Shown: positions 27,057 through 36,032 of the stretch, piece by piece
Numbering within the stretch: the stretch's first letter is position 1
How the letters are laid out: the number at the start of each line of letters is the position of its first letter
Assembly (NCBI GenBank): GCA_900313925.1
Contig: OMTF01000056.1
Coordinates: forward strand, 1 to 50,836
Reading direction: 5' to 3'
DNA: 50,836 nt
Origin: an uncultured Eubacteriales bacterium
Lineage (GTDB): Bacteria > Bacillota > Clostridia > Oscillospirales > Oscillospiraceae
The notes under the pieces: generated by a model
The model's database searches: none
The model's input: only the letters and a program-made list of their open reading frames with translations
What the model was told of the DNA's origin: nothing
Program-made: the position numbers and the translations under genes

Positions 27057-27389
27057 TTAAGCGCTCGCAGCCTCCGCGTACACTTCTTTTGCCATCCGGA
27101 AGGCAGCCCAGGCATTCGGCCACCCGGCGTAAAACGCGGCATGCGTCAGAATCTCCGCCATTTCCTGCGCCGTAACTCCGTTTCTCTTTGCGTTTTCAAT
27201 GTGGTACTGAAGAGATGAATCCAATATTCCCTTCGCCATCAGCGCCGTCACCGTGACAATGCACCGATACCGCACGGACAGTTCGCTTTCTCTCGCCCAT
27301 ACCTCACCAAACAGAACGTCATCGTTGAGTTCCGCAAATTTCGGTGCAAAGGAACCAAGCTGTTCCCGGCCTGCCGTAACTTTTTCCAT
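27057..27389 (-). CDS. Carboxymuconolactone decarboxylase family protein
   Basis: 110 aa, all-helical CMD/AhpD fold. VWARESELSVRYRCIVTVTALMA, HIENAKRNGVTAQEMAEIL and HAAFYAGWPNAWAA are typical. The CxxC of AhpD peroxidase helpers is missing, so it resembles the lactone-decarboxylase branch rather than AhpD. ATG 27389 follows AAAGGACAGTACA. It lies 23 bases after the flavodoxin gene and 67 before the cupin, in one operon. Confidence 0.9.
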   Translation of the reverse strand: MEKVTAGREQLGSFAPKFAELNDDVLFGEVWARESELSVRYRCIVTVTALMAKGILDSSLQYHIENAKRNGVTAQEMAEILTHAAFYAGWPNAWAAFRMAKEVYAEAASA

Positions 27390-27412
27390 TGTACTGTCCT
27401 TTCCGCCGATGC

Positions 27413-27922
27413 TCAGGATCGGCGCACCCACTCCCGAATCTTCTTTTCCGATGCTTCAACCCGGCTCCCATGTACAGCAAGCCCTTCCTCTACCCGGGCA
27501 CCTGGACAGGCCTTTCGGATATCCGACACACTTCCTCCCAGTCCGCTTCCTTCGTGCGTGCAGAACGGCCGAATTGTTTTTCCGGAGAAGTCGTACTTCG
27601 CAAGGAAGCTGAAAACCGCCATCGGGGCAGTTCCCCAATAGATCGGATAGCCCAAGTAAATCATATCGTATGCATCCAGGCTTTCCGGCGTGCCGGCCAG
27701 CGCCGGCCTCGCGTTTCGCTGCTGGTCTTCCCTTGCTTCCCGGGTGCACGCATTATACCCCTTCGCGTAGGGCTTCTGCATTTCAATCCGGAACATTTCT
27801 GCCCCTGTCAGGCGATGTATTTCCTCCGCAACGCGCTCTGTGTTCCCGACTGCAAGATATTTCAGCATGCCGCTTATATAGTTCTCCTCTGCTCTCGAAA
27901 AATATGCAATGAGTACTGCCAT
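27413..27922 (-). CDS. Flavodoxin family protein
   Basis: 169 aa. N-terminal VLIAYFSRAEENY is the start of the flavodoxin fold, with phosphate-loop residues partly changed from the usual TGNT; the TGNT-like sequence appears later as VGNTERVAEEI. YDMIYLGYPIYWGTAPMAVFSFL and IRPFCTHEGSGLGGSV contribute to the FMN site. It likely carries electrons or reduces a quinone. First gene of the LysR-divergent operon. ATG 27922 is preceded by AGGAGAGGAGA. Confidence 0.9.
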   Translation of the reverse strand: MAVLIAYFSRAEENYISGMLKYLAVGNTERVAEEIHRLTGAEMFRIEMQKPYAKGYNACTREAREDQQRNARPALAGTPESLDAYDMIYLGYPIYWGTAPMAVFSFLAKYDFSGKTIRPFCTHEGSGLGGSVSDIRKACPGARVEEGLAVHGSRVEASEKKIREWVRRS

Positions 27923-28003
27923 TCTCCTCTCCTCCCTTCGCGCTTCTACAATACAGGAAAATCTCTTGCGGCGGAATCTCCAGTCTGTTATTATTTCATT
28001 AAC

Positions 28004-28016
28004 CTAAAGTTTATAG
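28004..28016. promoter_or_regulatory. Possible LysR-type binding half-palindrome
   Basis: CTAAAGTTTATAG is a near-palindrome of LysR-box type in the 158-base divergent gap between the flavodoxin operon and lysR. Weak evidence. Confidence 0.3.
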
Positions 28017-28080
28017 TTTGGAATAAAAAATATCCGAAAATCGGATTGCTTATCTCATTTCAGATATTTGGTACTTCTTT

Positions 28081-28989
28081 ATGTATAATCCTTTATTAGA
28101 TACTTTTCTCACCGCCGCCGACACTGGCAGCTTCAACCGCGCTGCCGCGGCTCTTTATCTGTCCCCGACGGCGGTAATGAAGCAGGTGAATGCGCTGGAA
28201 GCGCATCTCGGACTCCGGCTTTTTGAGCGCGGCCGGGCAGGGCTCGCCCTCACGCCCGCCGGCGCCTCCATTTACCGTGACGCGAAATTTCTGCGGGAAT
28301 ATTCCGCGAAAGCGCTCGCGGCGGCAAAATCCCTATCGACGGAGCAGGAGAAAATCTTCCGAGTCGGAACCTCGCTCCTCAACCCCGCCAAGCCTTTTGT
28401 GGATCTGTGGTACCGGCTGAACTCGGATTTCAGAGACTACAAACTTCATCTTGTTTCGTTTGAAGATGACTGCGACGGGATTCTGAAGAAGATTTCCGAA
28501 CTGGGGTCGACGTTTGATTTTCTTGTCGGCGTATGCGACTCCCGGGAGTGGCTTACCCGTGCCTGTTTTCTTCCCCTCGGCCGATATAGGAAAATGGTTG
28601 CCGTGCGCAGAGGCCATCCGCTGGCAGCCAAGGCACTTCTCACCGTCGAGGATTTGGAGGGATGGACGCTGATGATGGTGCCGGAAGGGGATTCCGGCGT
28701 CAATGACTTTATCCGGAACGACCTCACCCGGCACCATCCGAAAATTCGTATCGAAGATACACGGCCCTATTACGATCTTACGGTTTTCAACCGCTGCGCG
28801 GAAACCGATCATGTGCTTCTGCTTATCGAATGCTGGCAGAATGTCCACCCCGGACTTGTCGCCATTCCCGTAGACTGGGAATACAGCATTCCCTACGGCA
28901 TTCTGTACGCCCGGGAGCCCTCCGAGGAGGTGCGCCGCTTCCTTGCGGCGGTGCAGGATCGGATCCCCGAGACGGAGCGGGAGGGCTGA
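28081..28989 (+). CDS. LysR-family transcriptional regulator
   Basis: 302 aa, normal length. Residues about 3-60 form the winged helix-turn-helix (FLTAADTGSFNRAAAALYLSP, then NALEAHLGLRLFERG), and residues about 90-295 the periplasmic-binding-protein-like effector domain. It is divergent from the flavodoxin-CMD-cupin operon, the usual arrangement for the regulator of such an operon. The effector is unknown. Start ATG 28081 begins the conserved helix. Confidence 0.93.
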   Translation: MYNPLLDTFLTAADTGSFNRAAAALYLSPTAVMKQVNALEAHLGLRLFERGRAGLALTPAGASIYRDAKFLREYSAKALAAAKSLSTEQEKIFRVGTSLLNPAKPFVDLWYRLNSDFRDYKLHLVSFEDDCDGILKKISELGSTFDFLVGVCDSREWLTRACFLPLGRYRKMVAVRRGHPLAAKALLTVEDLEGWTLMMVPEGDSGVNDFIRNDLTRHHPKIRIEDTRPYYDLTVFNRCAETDHVLLLIECWQNVHPGLVAIPVDWEYSIPYGILYAREPSEEVRRFLAAVQDRIPETEREG

Positions 28990-29113
28990 AAGGATCAGCG
29001 GACGGGAATTTCTCCGCTGTGAAAAATTTTAACTATCTGCCAGGGCAGAAAATTTCCGCTGCTGCGCAGACCGGGGCGGCTTTTCTGCGTCGATTTGCTC
29101 CGGGGTCCGGAAA

Positions 29114-29914
29114 TCAGAAAAAAGCATCCTCCCGCAGAAGCGGCAGATACTGCTTTTCCGTCCGAATTTTAGGTCCCGCGTCCAAATCCAGCTCCGCGAA
29201 AAGAAGCTGCTCCGTATCATCGGCTTTCGCTGCCAGTTCCCCATTCGGTCCGACTGCGATGCTTTCCCCTGAGAAAACCATGTTCTCCTCTGTCCCGACC
29301 CGGTTTGCCATAATAATACTCACGCTGTTCTGATACGCCGCGACCCGGATCTCCCACTCGAACATTTCACAGGGCTCCGCTTTCTCATTGGCTACCGGAA
29401 CCAGAATGAGATCGGCCCCCTTGCGCACCAGCGTCCGGTAGCTTTCCGGATAGTGCCTGTCAAAGCAGACAATGAGCCCGACCCGTCCGAAGGAGGTGTC
29501 CGCCACCGCAAACCCGCCCGGCCCGGGCGTAAAATAGTCCTGTTCGTAGTAATGCGGCGCGCGTACGATATGGTTCTTTTTTCCGACAGCCAGAAGCTCC
29601 CCGGTTTCCGAGACCATTAGATCCGCCGCATACACGCGGCGGTCTTCCGCAAGGCAGATTCCGAGGCTCGCCGCGAGGCGGAATTTTCGGCAGGCTCCCC
29701 GCAGTCCCCGTATATAGGGATGATCAAGAGGCATGGAAAAGTCCCGAACATTCCGATTTTCATACTGGGGAATATAGTGGGAAAACTGTCCTTCGGGAAA
29801 AACAAGAAGCCGGGCGCCCCCTTCCGAAGCTTCTTTCATAAACCGCAGACTTTTCTCGTAATTTTCCTCCATTGTCTCTGCCGCCGCCATCTGGGCAACC
29901 GCGACCTTGACCAT
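29114..29914 (-). CDS. Carbon-nitrogen hydrolase (nitrilase superfamily)
   Basis: 266 aa. The catalytic triad is visible: Glu in LLVFPEGQFS (about 42), Lys in AVGKKNHIVRAP, and Cys in LIVCFDRHYPESYR (about 150). Length and motifs fit the omega-amidase/N-carbamoyl or aliphatic amidase branches rather than true nitrilases. Substrate not assignable. ATG 29914 begins the conserved MVKVAVAQM strand; the upstream frame to 29971 overlaps its promoter. Single gene, divergent from an XRE regulator. Confidence 0.92.
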   Translation of the reverse strand: MVKVAVAQMAAAETMEENYEKSLRFMKEASEGGARLLVFPEGQFSHYIPQYENRNVRDFSMPLDHPYIRGLRGACRKFRLAASLGICLAEDRRVYAADLMVSETGELLAVGKKNHIVRAPHYYEQDYFTPGPGGFAVADTSFGRVGLIVCFDRHYPESYRTLVRKGADLILVPVANEKAEPCEMFEWEIRVAAYQNSVSIIMANRVGTEENMVFSGESIAVGPNGELAAKADDTEQLLFAELDLDAGPKIRTEKQYLPLLREDAFF

Positions 29915-29956
29915 GCCGTTTCCCCGCCTTCCTTTTTCGTTCTCTTTTGTTTTTTC

Positions 29957-29965
29957 ATTATAGCA
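29957..29965 (-). promoter_or_regulatory. Extended -10 promoter of the amidase gene
   Basis: TGCTATAAT on the minus strand (29965-29957) is an extended -10 element, 43 bases upstream of the start. No good -35 box is present, as expected for that promoter type. Confidence 0.6.
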
Positions 29966-30011
29966 TACCACGGGAATGATCTTCCGTCCGACGGAATTTC
30001 CGGCAGTCGAT

Positions 30012-30040
30012 TTGTGTTTTTCCGTTCCCCTGGCTATAAT
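30012..30040 (+). promoter_or_regulatory. Predicted promoter of the XRE membrane regulator
   Basis: TTGTGT (30012-30017), 17-base spacer, TATAAT (30035-30040). Confidence 0.55.
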
Positions 30041-30152
30041 GCGTATGCGGAAAAGGGTTTTTTAGTCGTTTCCGCGAGCGCAAGAAACACTTGCTTGTTT
30101 TTTTCGGGCCCCGCATCTACGATAGCAGAAAAAGAGAAAGGAAACCTGTGCG

Positions 30153-30656
30153 ATGGATTTCGGGCAACGGCTGAAGGAAATACGGAAGCGGAACGGTCTT
30201 ACGCAGGACGCCATGGCTGAAAGACTTCACGTCACAAGGCAGGCGGTTTCAAACTGGGAAAACAACAGAAATCTTCCGGATCTTGCTATGATCCTCCAGA
30301 TCGCCGAAGCGTTTTCTCTTTCTCTGGACGAACTGATACTGGGGGAAAATCATACGATGAACAATATGACGGAAAAGCTTATAGATGACGGAAGCGAGGG
30401 CCGCCGAGCCCGGCGCTATCTGAAGATCGCATGGATTGGCGCAGTTCTGATCGTTTTCGGCCTGCTCTGTTTTCTGCTGAAGGGAATGACGGTAGAATAT
30501 ATTGATGCGCAGGGAATTCTGCATGAAAATTTCTTTCTCCTTCCCATCGGAGCGGTACTGCTTGCATCCGGCGCCGTAACCCTTCTTGCGTCCGGCATTG
30601 CAAGCCTTCTCCATGGGCGAAAAAGCCGGCGGAAAAGGGAACGGCCGGAGAACTGA
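30153..30656 (+). CDS. XRE-family regulator with two membrane segments
   Basis: 167 aa. Residues 4-60 are an HTH_3 domain (RKRNGLTQDAMAERLHVTRQAVSNWENNR). Residues about 90-110 (IAWIGAVLIVFGLLCFLL) and 127-150 (LPIGAVLLASGAVTLLASGIA) are membrane helices, followed by a strongly basic tail. This is a common Bacillota design in which a DNA-binding head is anchored to the membrane; partners and targets are not known. ATG 30153 with AGAAAGGAAA upstream. A convergent hairpin at 30739-30777 separates it from ogt. Confidence 0.88.
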   Translation: MDFGQRLKEIRKRNGLTQDAMAERLHVTRQAVSNWENNRNLPDLAMILQIAEAFSLSLDELILGENHTMNNMTEKLIDDGSEGRRARRYLKIAWIGAVLIVFGLLCFLLKGMTVEYIDAQGILHENFFLLPIGAVLLASGAVTLLASGIASLLHGRKSRRKRERPEN

Positions 30657-30738
30657 GCTGGGCGGATCGGAACTCCGTCGAATGAAGCAGGGACAAGTTC
30701 GGACACATGCGCTTCCTGCATTCCTTTCCCGATAGACG

Positions 30739-30777
30739 CGCGGAGAGCCGTCCTGCAGTGCAGAACGGCTCTCCGCG
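30739..30777. repeat. 13-bp inverted repeat between convergent XRE and ogt genes
   Basis: CGCGGAGAGCCGT (30739-30751) and ACGGCTCTCCGCG (30765-30777) form a perfect stem. It could stop transcription from both sides but has no U tract on either. Confidence 0.6.
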
Positions 30778-30937
30778 TCAGGACAGAAGCGGGATCTTCC
30801 CGAAACGGATCATGAATTGCAGAACGCCCGGACCGGAAACCGCATCGGATCCGGAAGGATCTTTCTGCCGGCCGAAAGCGCAGCCGAATAGCAAAGAGGC
30901 GCGATTTTCTTCTCCGAAGCAATCCCGTCGTCCAGCT

Positions 30938-31453
30938 TTAGTAGAGGCGGGACATATCGACGCCTTCATGCTCCAGAAGCCAGCGCTTTTTTTCGATACC
31001 GCCGGCATAGCCGGTAAGACTTCCGGAAGTTCCTACGACACGGTGGCAGGGGATAATAATGGAAATGGGATTGTGCCCCACTGCTCCGCCGACCGCCTGC
31101 GCGGAAAAACGCGTTTTTCCCAATTCGGCGGCTATTTTCTGCGCCAAAGCTCCATAGGTTGTGGTTTCCCCCAGAGGGATTTCGCATAGAAGTTTCCAGA
31201 CCTTCTGGCGGAAGCCGCTTCCTTCCGGGTGCAGAGGCAGCTCGTCCGGTGTCGGCTTCCCCCCCGCGAAATACCGATTAAGCCACTGCTCTGCCTGCTT
31301 GATGACCGGAGAGTCCTTCCCCGGCAGAGCCTTTCCTTCAACTCCTTCTTCAAAATATTTCTGGTTTTCTATCCAAAGGCCTTTCAGCGCATTCTCATCG
31401 GCCCAGAGGATCAGCTTCCCCACCGGAGAGTTGTATTCGGATCGATATTCCAT
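30938..31453 (-). CDS. ogt: Methylated-DNA-[protein]-cysteine S-methyltransferase
   Basis: 171 aa suicide repair enzyme that takes the methyl group from O6-methylguanine. The acceptor cysteine is in IIIPCHRVVG (about residue 137), preceded by VWKLLCEIPLGETTTYGALA and GAVGHNPIS, and followed by LTGYAGGIEKKRWLLEHE. Starts 4 bases after the Ada-AlkA gene, so the two are one alkylation-repair operon. RBS AAAGGAGCTGATTTT. Confidence 0.95.
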   Translation of the reverse strand: MEYRSEYNSPVGKLILWADENALKGLWIENQKYFEEGVEGKALPGKDSPVIKQAEQWLNRYFAGGKPTPDELPLHPEGSGFRQKVWKLLCEIPLGETTTYGALAQKIAAELGKTRFSAQAVGGAVGHNPISIIIPCHRVVGTSGSLTGYAGGIEKKRWLLEHEGVDMSRLY

Positions 31454-31457
31454 AAAA

Positions 31458-32960
31458 TCAGCTCCTTTTCTTTCGCTTATCCGATTCCGCCGCAGTCAGG
31501 TGTCGGTTCCAAATTGCCATGGTCGCATAGCTTCGCCAAGGCTTCCACGGCTCTGAGAGGCACAGCCGCTCACGGTCGGAGTAATCGGGCAGAACGCTCC
31601 GGATTCCGGCATCAGTTTCAAGGAACGCATCCGTCCATCCCATAGTCCGCATGGCAATGTATTTCGCCGTCCAGCTGCCGATGCCCCGTATCTGCTGCAT
31701 GCGCGCCATCTGCTCTTCCGGGTCTGCCATGCGATCCAACCGGATGCTTCCGTCCGCCAATGCGGCAGCAAGCTTCTGTATGGCGGTCGAACGGCTCGCA
31801 ATGATTCCGATGCTTCCCAGCTTTTCCGTGACGGAGCTCCCCAGGGCGGCAATCTCCTCCGGCCGCGGGAAAACACGGCAGAGCCCTTCCCTTCCCGCAG
31901 GAATGAGGCTTCCGCAGGCTTCCACCATCCGACCGGACAGCGTGGTTGCCGCCCGAACTGTAATCTGCTGCCCGATAATCGCGCGGCAGGCCATTTCAAA
32001 AGGTTCAAAGCATCCCGGTACCCGCGTGCCGGGGTCGTAACCTCCCGGAAGCACCGTTTCCAGGCTGGAAAGCTTCGCCGCAATAACTTCCGGGTCGCAG
32101 TCCAGGTCAAACATCTGCCGTACTCTGCCCAGTACCTGCGGAAGAACGGGAACCAGGGAATCGCTGAGTGTCACCCGCAGTGCTTCCTTTTTCTTCTCCG
32201 GCAAAACACGGATCGTGCCGCAGCAGGGCTTTCCGTTTCGATCCCAAATACGGACTGTCCGTGCATAGGCTCCCTCCTGTACCCGTTCAATTCCGGGAAG
32301 AGCACGCGGTGCGAGAAAGCGAAGCATCGAATCCCAGTCGTACGGCGCTCTCCAGCCAAGGAAAACCGAAACCGTGTCCCCGTGAAGATCCCCGTCCGCC
32401 GCACGCCGTCGCAGCGCCGTCGGCGTCAGGCTGTAATGCAGCTGAAAAAGCTCATTCATTCTGCGTACGCTGCCGAAGCCGGCGGCCATGGAAATGTCCA
32501 GAACGGAAAGAGTCGTGTCCGTAAGAAGCTGCTTTGCAAGAAGGAGGCGGCAGGTCTGCAGGTATTCTACCGGTGCGACATGGTATTCCTCTTCAAAGAC
32601 ACGGCGGAGATGCCGCTCGGAATACCCAAGCTCCCTGGAAAGTTCCGCAAGGGTAAGACCGCTCCCGCAATTGTCCCGCAGAAAATGCGCAGCCTTTCTC
32701 GCAAGCTCTGAAGAAGCGTCAACCGGCGAGCTTCCCGGTGCAAGTTCCGGCCGGCAAAGCAGACAGGGCCGAAATCCCGCCTTTTCCGCTTCTGCCGCCG
32801 TCCGAAAGTAGAGGCAGTTCTCTGGCTTCGGCAGACGGGCCCGGCAGACCGGACGGCAGTAGATACCTGTAGAAAGAACACCAACAAATATTCTTCCGTC
32901 ATACCGTACGTCTTTCGATCGGAAAATGTCATAGCACACTTCTCTGTCATGCGTATCCAT
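31458..32960 (-). CDS. Ada regulatory domain - AlkA glycosylase fusion
   Basis: 500 aa fusion. Residues about 1-75 are the Ada N-terminal zinc domain with GVLSTGIYCRPVC, PENC and CLLC supplying the zinc cysteines and the methylphosphotriester acceptor. Residues about 80-170 are an AraC-type double helix-turn-helix. Residues about 180-490 are an AlkA-type 3-methyladenine glycosylase, with AIIGQQITVRAA, the helix-hairpin-helix IRGIGSWTAKYIAM and the catalytic aspartate in DAFLETD. It would sense methylated phosphate, switch on repair genes, and remove alkylated bases. The same fusion is known in other bacteria. ATG 32960 has CGGGAGAAAAT; the longer frame to 33038 is less likely. Confidence 0.94.
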   Translation of the reverse strand: MDTHDREVCYDIFRSKDVRYDGRIFVGVLSTGIYCRPVCRARLPKPENCLYFRTAAEAEKAGFRPCLLCRPELAPGSSPVDASSELARKAAHFLRDNCGSGLTLAELSRELGYSERHLRRVFEEEYHVAPVEYLQTCRLLLAKQLLTDTTLSVLDISMAAGFGSVRRMNELFQLHYSLTPTALRRRAADGDLHGDTVSVFLGWRAPYDWDSMLRFLAPRALPGIERVQEGAYARTVRIWDRNGKPCCGTIRVLPEKKKEALRVTLSDSLVPVLPQVLGRVRQMFDLDCDPEVIAAKLSSLETVLPGGYDPGTRVPGCFEPFEMACRAIIGQQITVRAATTLSGRMVEACGSLIPAGREGLCRVFPRPEEIAALGSSVTEKLGSIGIIASRSTAIQKLAAALADGSIRLDRMADPEEQMARMQQIRGIGSWTAKYIAMRTMGWTDAFLETDAGIRSVLPDYSDRERLCLSEPWKPWRSYATMAIWNRHLTAAESDKRKKRS

Positions 32961-33338
32961 ATTTTCTCCCGCCTTTCCTGTTCTGTTTTCTTTATAGCAC
33001 GGGACATGCATTAAATCTAGCGGTTTTCGGACATCCATGTTGGTTTTGGAAGAAGAAATTTTTTATTCCCGCAGCCGCCGGCGTGTCTTCCGGCGGCGCG
33101 GAAAAATCGCTCGTCCACGCTGTTTTACGCAGAAAGCATCTACCCGCCCTTCTGTCCGATGCGGCCGATTTCACGTTGAAGAGCGCCATTCCGGATGCGG
33201 CCAAAAAACAACCAGCCCCGAAAGGCTGGTTGTTTCTCCGTTGATATTATACTTTGGGAACAGCGCCGCTTATGCGCTTTTTCCCCTTCCTTCTCATCTG
33301 CCCTGCATCACGCGCATGTGCGCGGATTCGTGCAGAAA
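32961..33338. other. Intergenic stretch between adhesin and Ada-AlkA
   Basis: No gene. It holds the adhesin terminator (33203-33234) and an 8-bp GC inverted repeat (33074-33081 with 33090-33097). No clear promoter for the Ada-AlkA operon was found. Confidence 0.5.
33203..33234 (-). terminator. Terminator after the surface adhesin gene
   Basis: AACAACCAGCC (33207-33217) pairs with GGCTGGTTGTT (33224-33234), and on the minus strand runs into a U tract (33208-33203). It lies about 105 bases past the adhesin stop. Confidence 0.8.
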
Positions 33339-36029
33339 TCATTCCTGATCTTTTCTTTTCCTGCGGACGAAGAACAGAAGGAGCGATGCGACGGCAGCAG
33401 TCAGGAGCATCGAAGCCCACAGCAGGATACCGGCAGTGTCTCCGGTGTTCGGCTTGTTCTTTTCGGTCGTCTTCGGGTAGTTCGTTACAATAAAGCCGCC
33501 CTTGTTATCCTTCTCAACCGTGTAGGTCCATTCGCTTGTTTCTTCTGTTACGCCATACTCGATTTCCTGTCCATTGCTGTCATATTTCTTCAAGTGATCA
33601 AAGGATCCTTTCCAGGAACCGTTTTCCGTCAGCGTAATCTTCTGATCCGTTGCCTTACCGTTGACCGTAAGTACGATGACCGCTTCTTCGCCCTTCACGC
33701 CCTGTGCCCATTTCTTCTGGACGGGGATGCTGATTTCTTCCGTGCTGGGCCGGTTGGTTACGACCGTGGTAAAGGAGCCGTCGTCGTTCTGCTCTGTCAA
33801 GATCGTAATAGCATAATTGTTGGTTTTCTCAACAACGCTGTACTGGATTTCTTGTCCCTGATTATCATAACGGGGCAGATCCTCAAATACTGCGTGCCAA
33901 CTTTCGCTCTCGATAAGATCCTTGATTTTCCCCGTACCTTCGCCGTTCGCGGTCAGCTCAACGGTCGCCTTTTCTCCGGATGCACCGTCTTCCCATTCCT
34001 TTGTTACTTCCAGTCTGGTCTTTTCGGTGCTGGGCCGGTTAATCGCCGATACGGTGAACGTTCCGTCGTCGTTACGGACCGGATCGGTTTTCTCGCTGTC
34101 GTAGCCGACTGTCTTTTCGACGGCATCGTACGTGTAAAGGTTTCCGGCGGTGTCATATTTCGGAAGATCTCCAAATTTCCCGGTCCATCCGCCTCTTTCC
34201 GTGAGCACAATGACGCGCCCTGTCATCTCGCCGTTCTGAACCAGCTCAAATATTGCCTGCGTGCCGCTTGCGCCGTCGAGCCATTGCTTGTTTACGGTAA
34301 GAGACGTTACCTCCGTGCTTTGGCTGTTCGTAATCGTAATGCTTCCATCCGCGTTGCGCACCGAAGATACTGCGTAATTCTGCGCATCCAGTTCTTCCAC
34401 GCCGTAGATGATTTCTTCTCCGTTGCTGTCGAACTTCGGCAGATTGCTGAACGTGGTGCTCCAGTTCGGAGCCGACAGCGTTACGGTATGTTCCGGATTC
34501 TGTTCATCCGGCGTGCCGTTGATTGTCAGCCGGACCTTTGCACTGTTTCCGGTAGTGCCATTCCAGGTCTTGGTAACCGTAAGGCTTGTGATCGCCTTAT
34601 TGGTTACTGTAATCGAATCGCTGCCGTTGTTTGCAATCGTATAGCTTGTAGTTGTCACATATGCCGAATGATCCGCATTCCATGCATCCGTGCTGGAAGC
34701 CGTAATTGTAATCGGATAAACGGCAGAGCTTTCCGCAAAGCCGGTCGGAGCCTTTGTTTCCTTGAGGTAAATCGTATTCGAAGCCGTTGTCTGACCTTGC
34801 TGCAACTGCGGCCGTACGCTGTCCAGATAGTCCGCGTCCGTGCTGATCTTCAGTGTGCCGTCAATGCCGGTCGACTGGGTTGTCAGCGCGTCGGTGCAAT
34901 TTTCATCCGTATACAGGCTGAACTCCGCGCCGGGCAGAGGCTGTTCGTCTTCGTCAACCTTGTAGATCGTAAGTGATGCGTCCTTCGTGTCTTTTGCGGT
35001 AATCGGCTTGTTTTGAATAGCCAGTGTTTTGCTTGCAGGATCTCCCGTGCTGATGTCATAGTGGATTACGTCATTATCCGTCTTGCTGTATGTGATGGTC
35101 AGATCGTACGGAGTATTCGGATCCGGAAGCGCATAGCCAGTCGGAGCCTTCGTTTCCTTTACATAGACATGGACCGTCGGATTCGACTCCGTGGGAAGGT
35201 AGGTGGACAGATACGCTGCGCTCGTATTGATATATGCTTCTCCGTTTGCCGTGACAATCGGAGTATCCGTAAGCTTATTCGTGCACTCCGAATCGGAGAA
35301 GACATCGAATTCCGCGCCGTTGAGCAGCGACGTCTCCACGCTTGAGCCCTTCCGAATGGTGAGTTCCGAATGAACCACATCCGAATCCGACTTTTGGTTC
35401 ACGATACGGGCTGTTGTGCCGCCTTGGTAGCGAATGCTGTACGTCGTAGTCGTCACAAAGGCAGTATGTCTTTCATTCCAGCCGGATGTCTTCGAGGTTC
35501 CAAGCGTAATCGTATAGACCGTGTTCGAAGGATCGCAACCTGCCGGAACCGTTGTTTCCTTCATGTAAATCTTCACATCTTCTTTGCCCGCGCTGGGGAA
35601 GTAGCGTGCAAGATCGGAATCCCGGGCGCTGATCGTGAACGTTCCTTGAACCGATGTTTCCTGTACTGTCTTAATCGCGTTTGTGCAGTCTGCGTCGGAA
35701 TACAGGGTAAATTCGGCGCCGGGAAGTGCCGTGCCGGACGTATCCACCTTGTTTATCGTTAAATCGCTGTAATCGTTTTTCTTTGCTGTCTGCGGCGCGT
35801 CCTTAACGGTCAGTGCCGCATTTCCGCTGTATTCGATGGTATGGGATGTCCGGACCGTGTATTTGGAATAATCCGCATTCCAGCCTTCCTCAATGATTGT
35901 TCCCAGCGTAATGGGATAGACGTCGCCGGAAAGCTTATAACCCTGCGGTGCCGTCGTCTCTTTCAGGTAAACGGTTGTCTGTCCGCCATTTTCTTCCGGA
36001 ATGTAGCTTGCCAGGTAAGCGTCCGTTGT

Positions 36030-36032
36030 CTA
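36030..36032 (-). other. In-frame amber codon in the surface adhesin
   Basis: TAG between GTARI and TTDAYLASYIP. In the sister repeats this position is an ordinary residue (for example N in GEAYINTSAAYL). The frame is the same on both sides. Confidence 0.9.
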
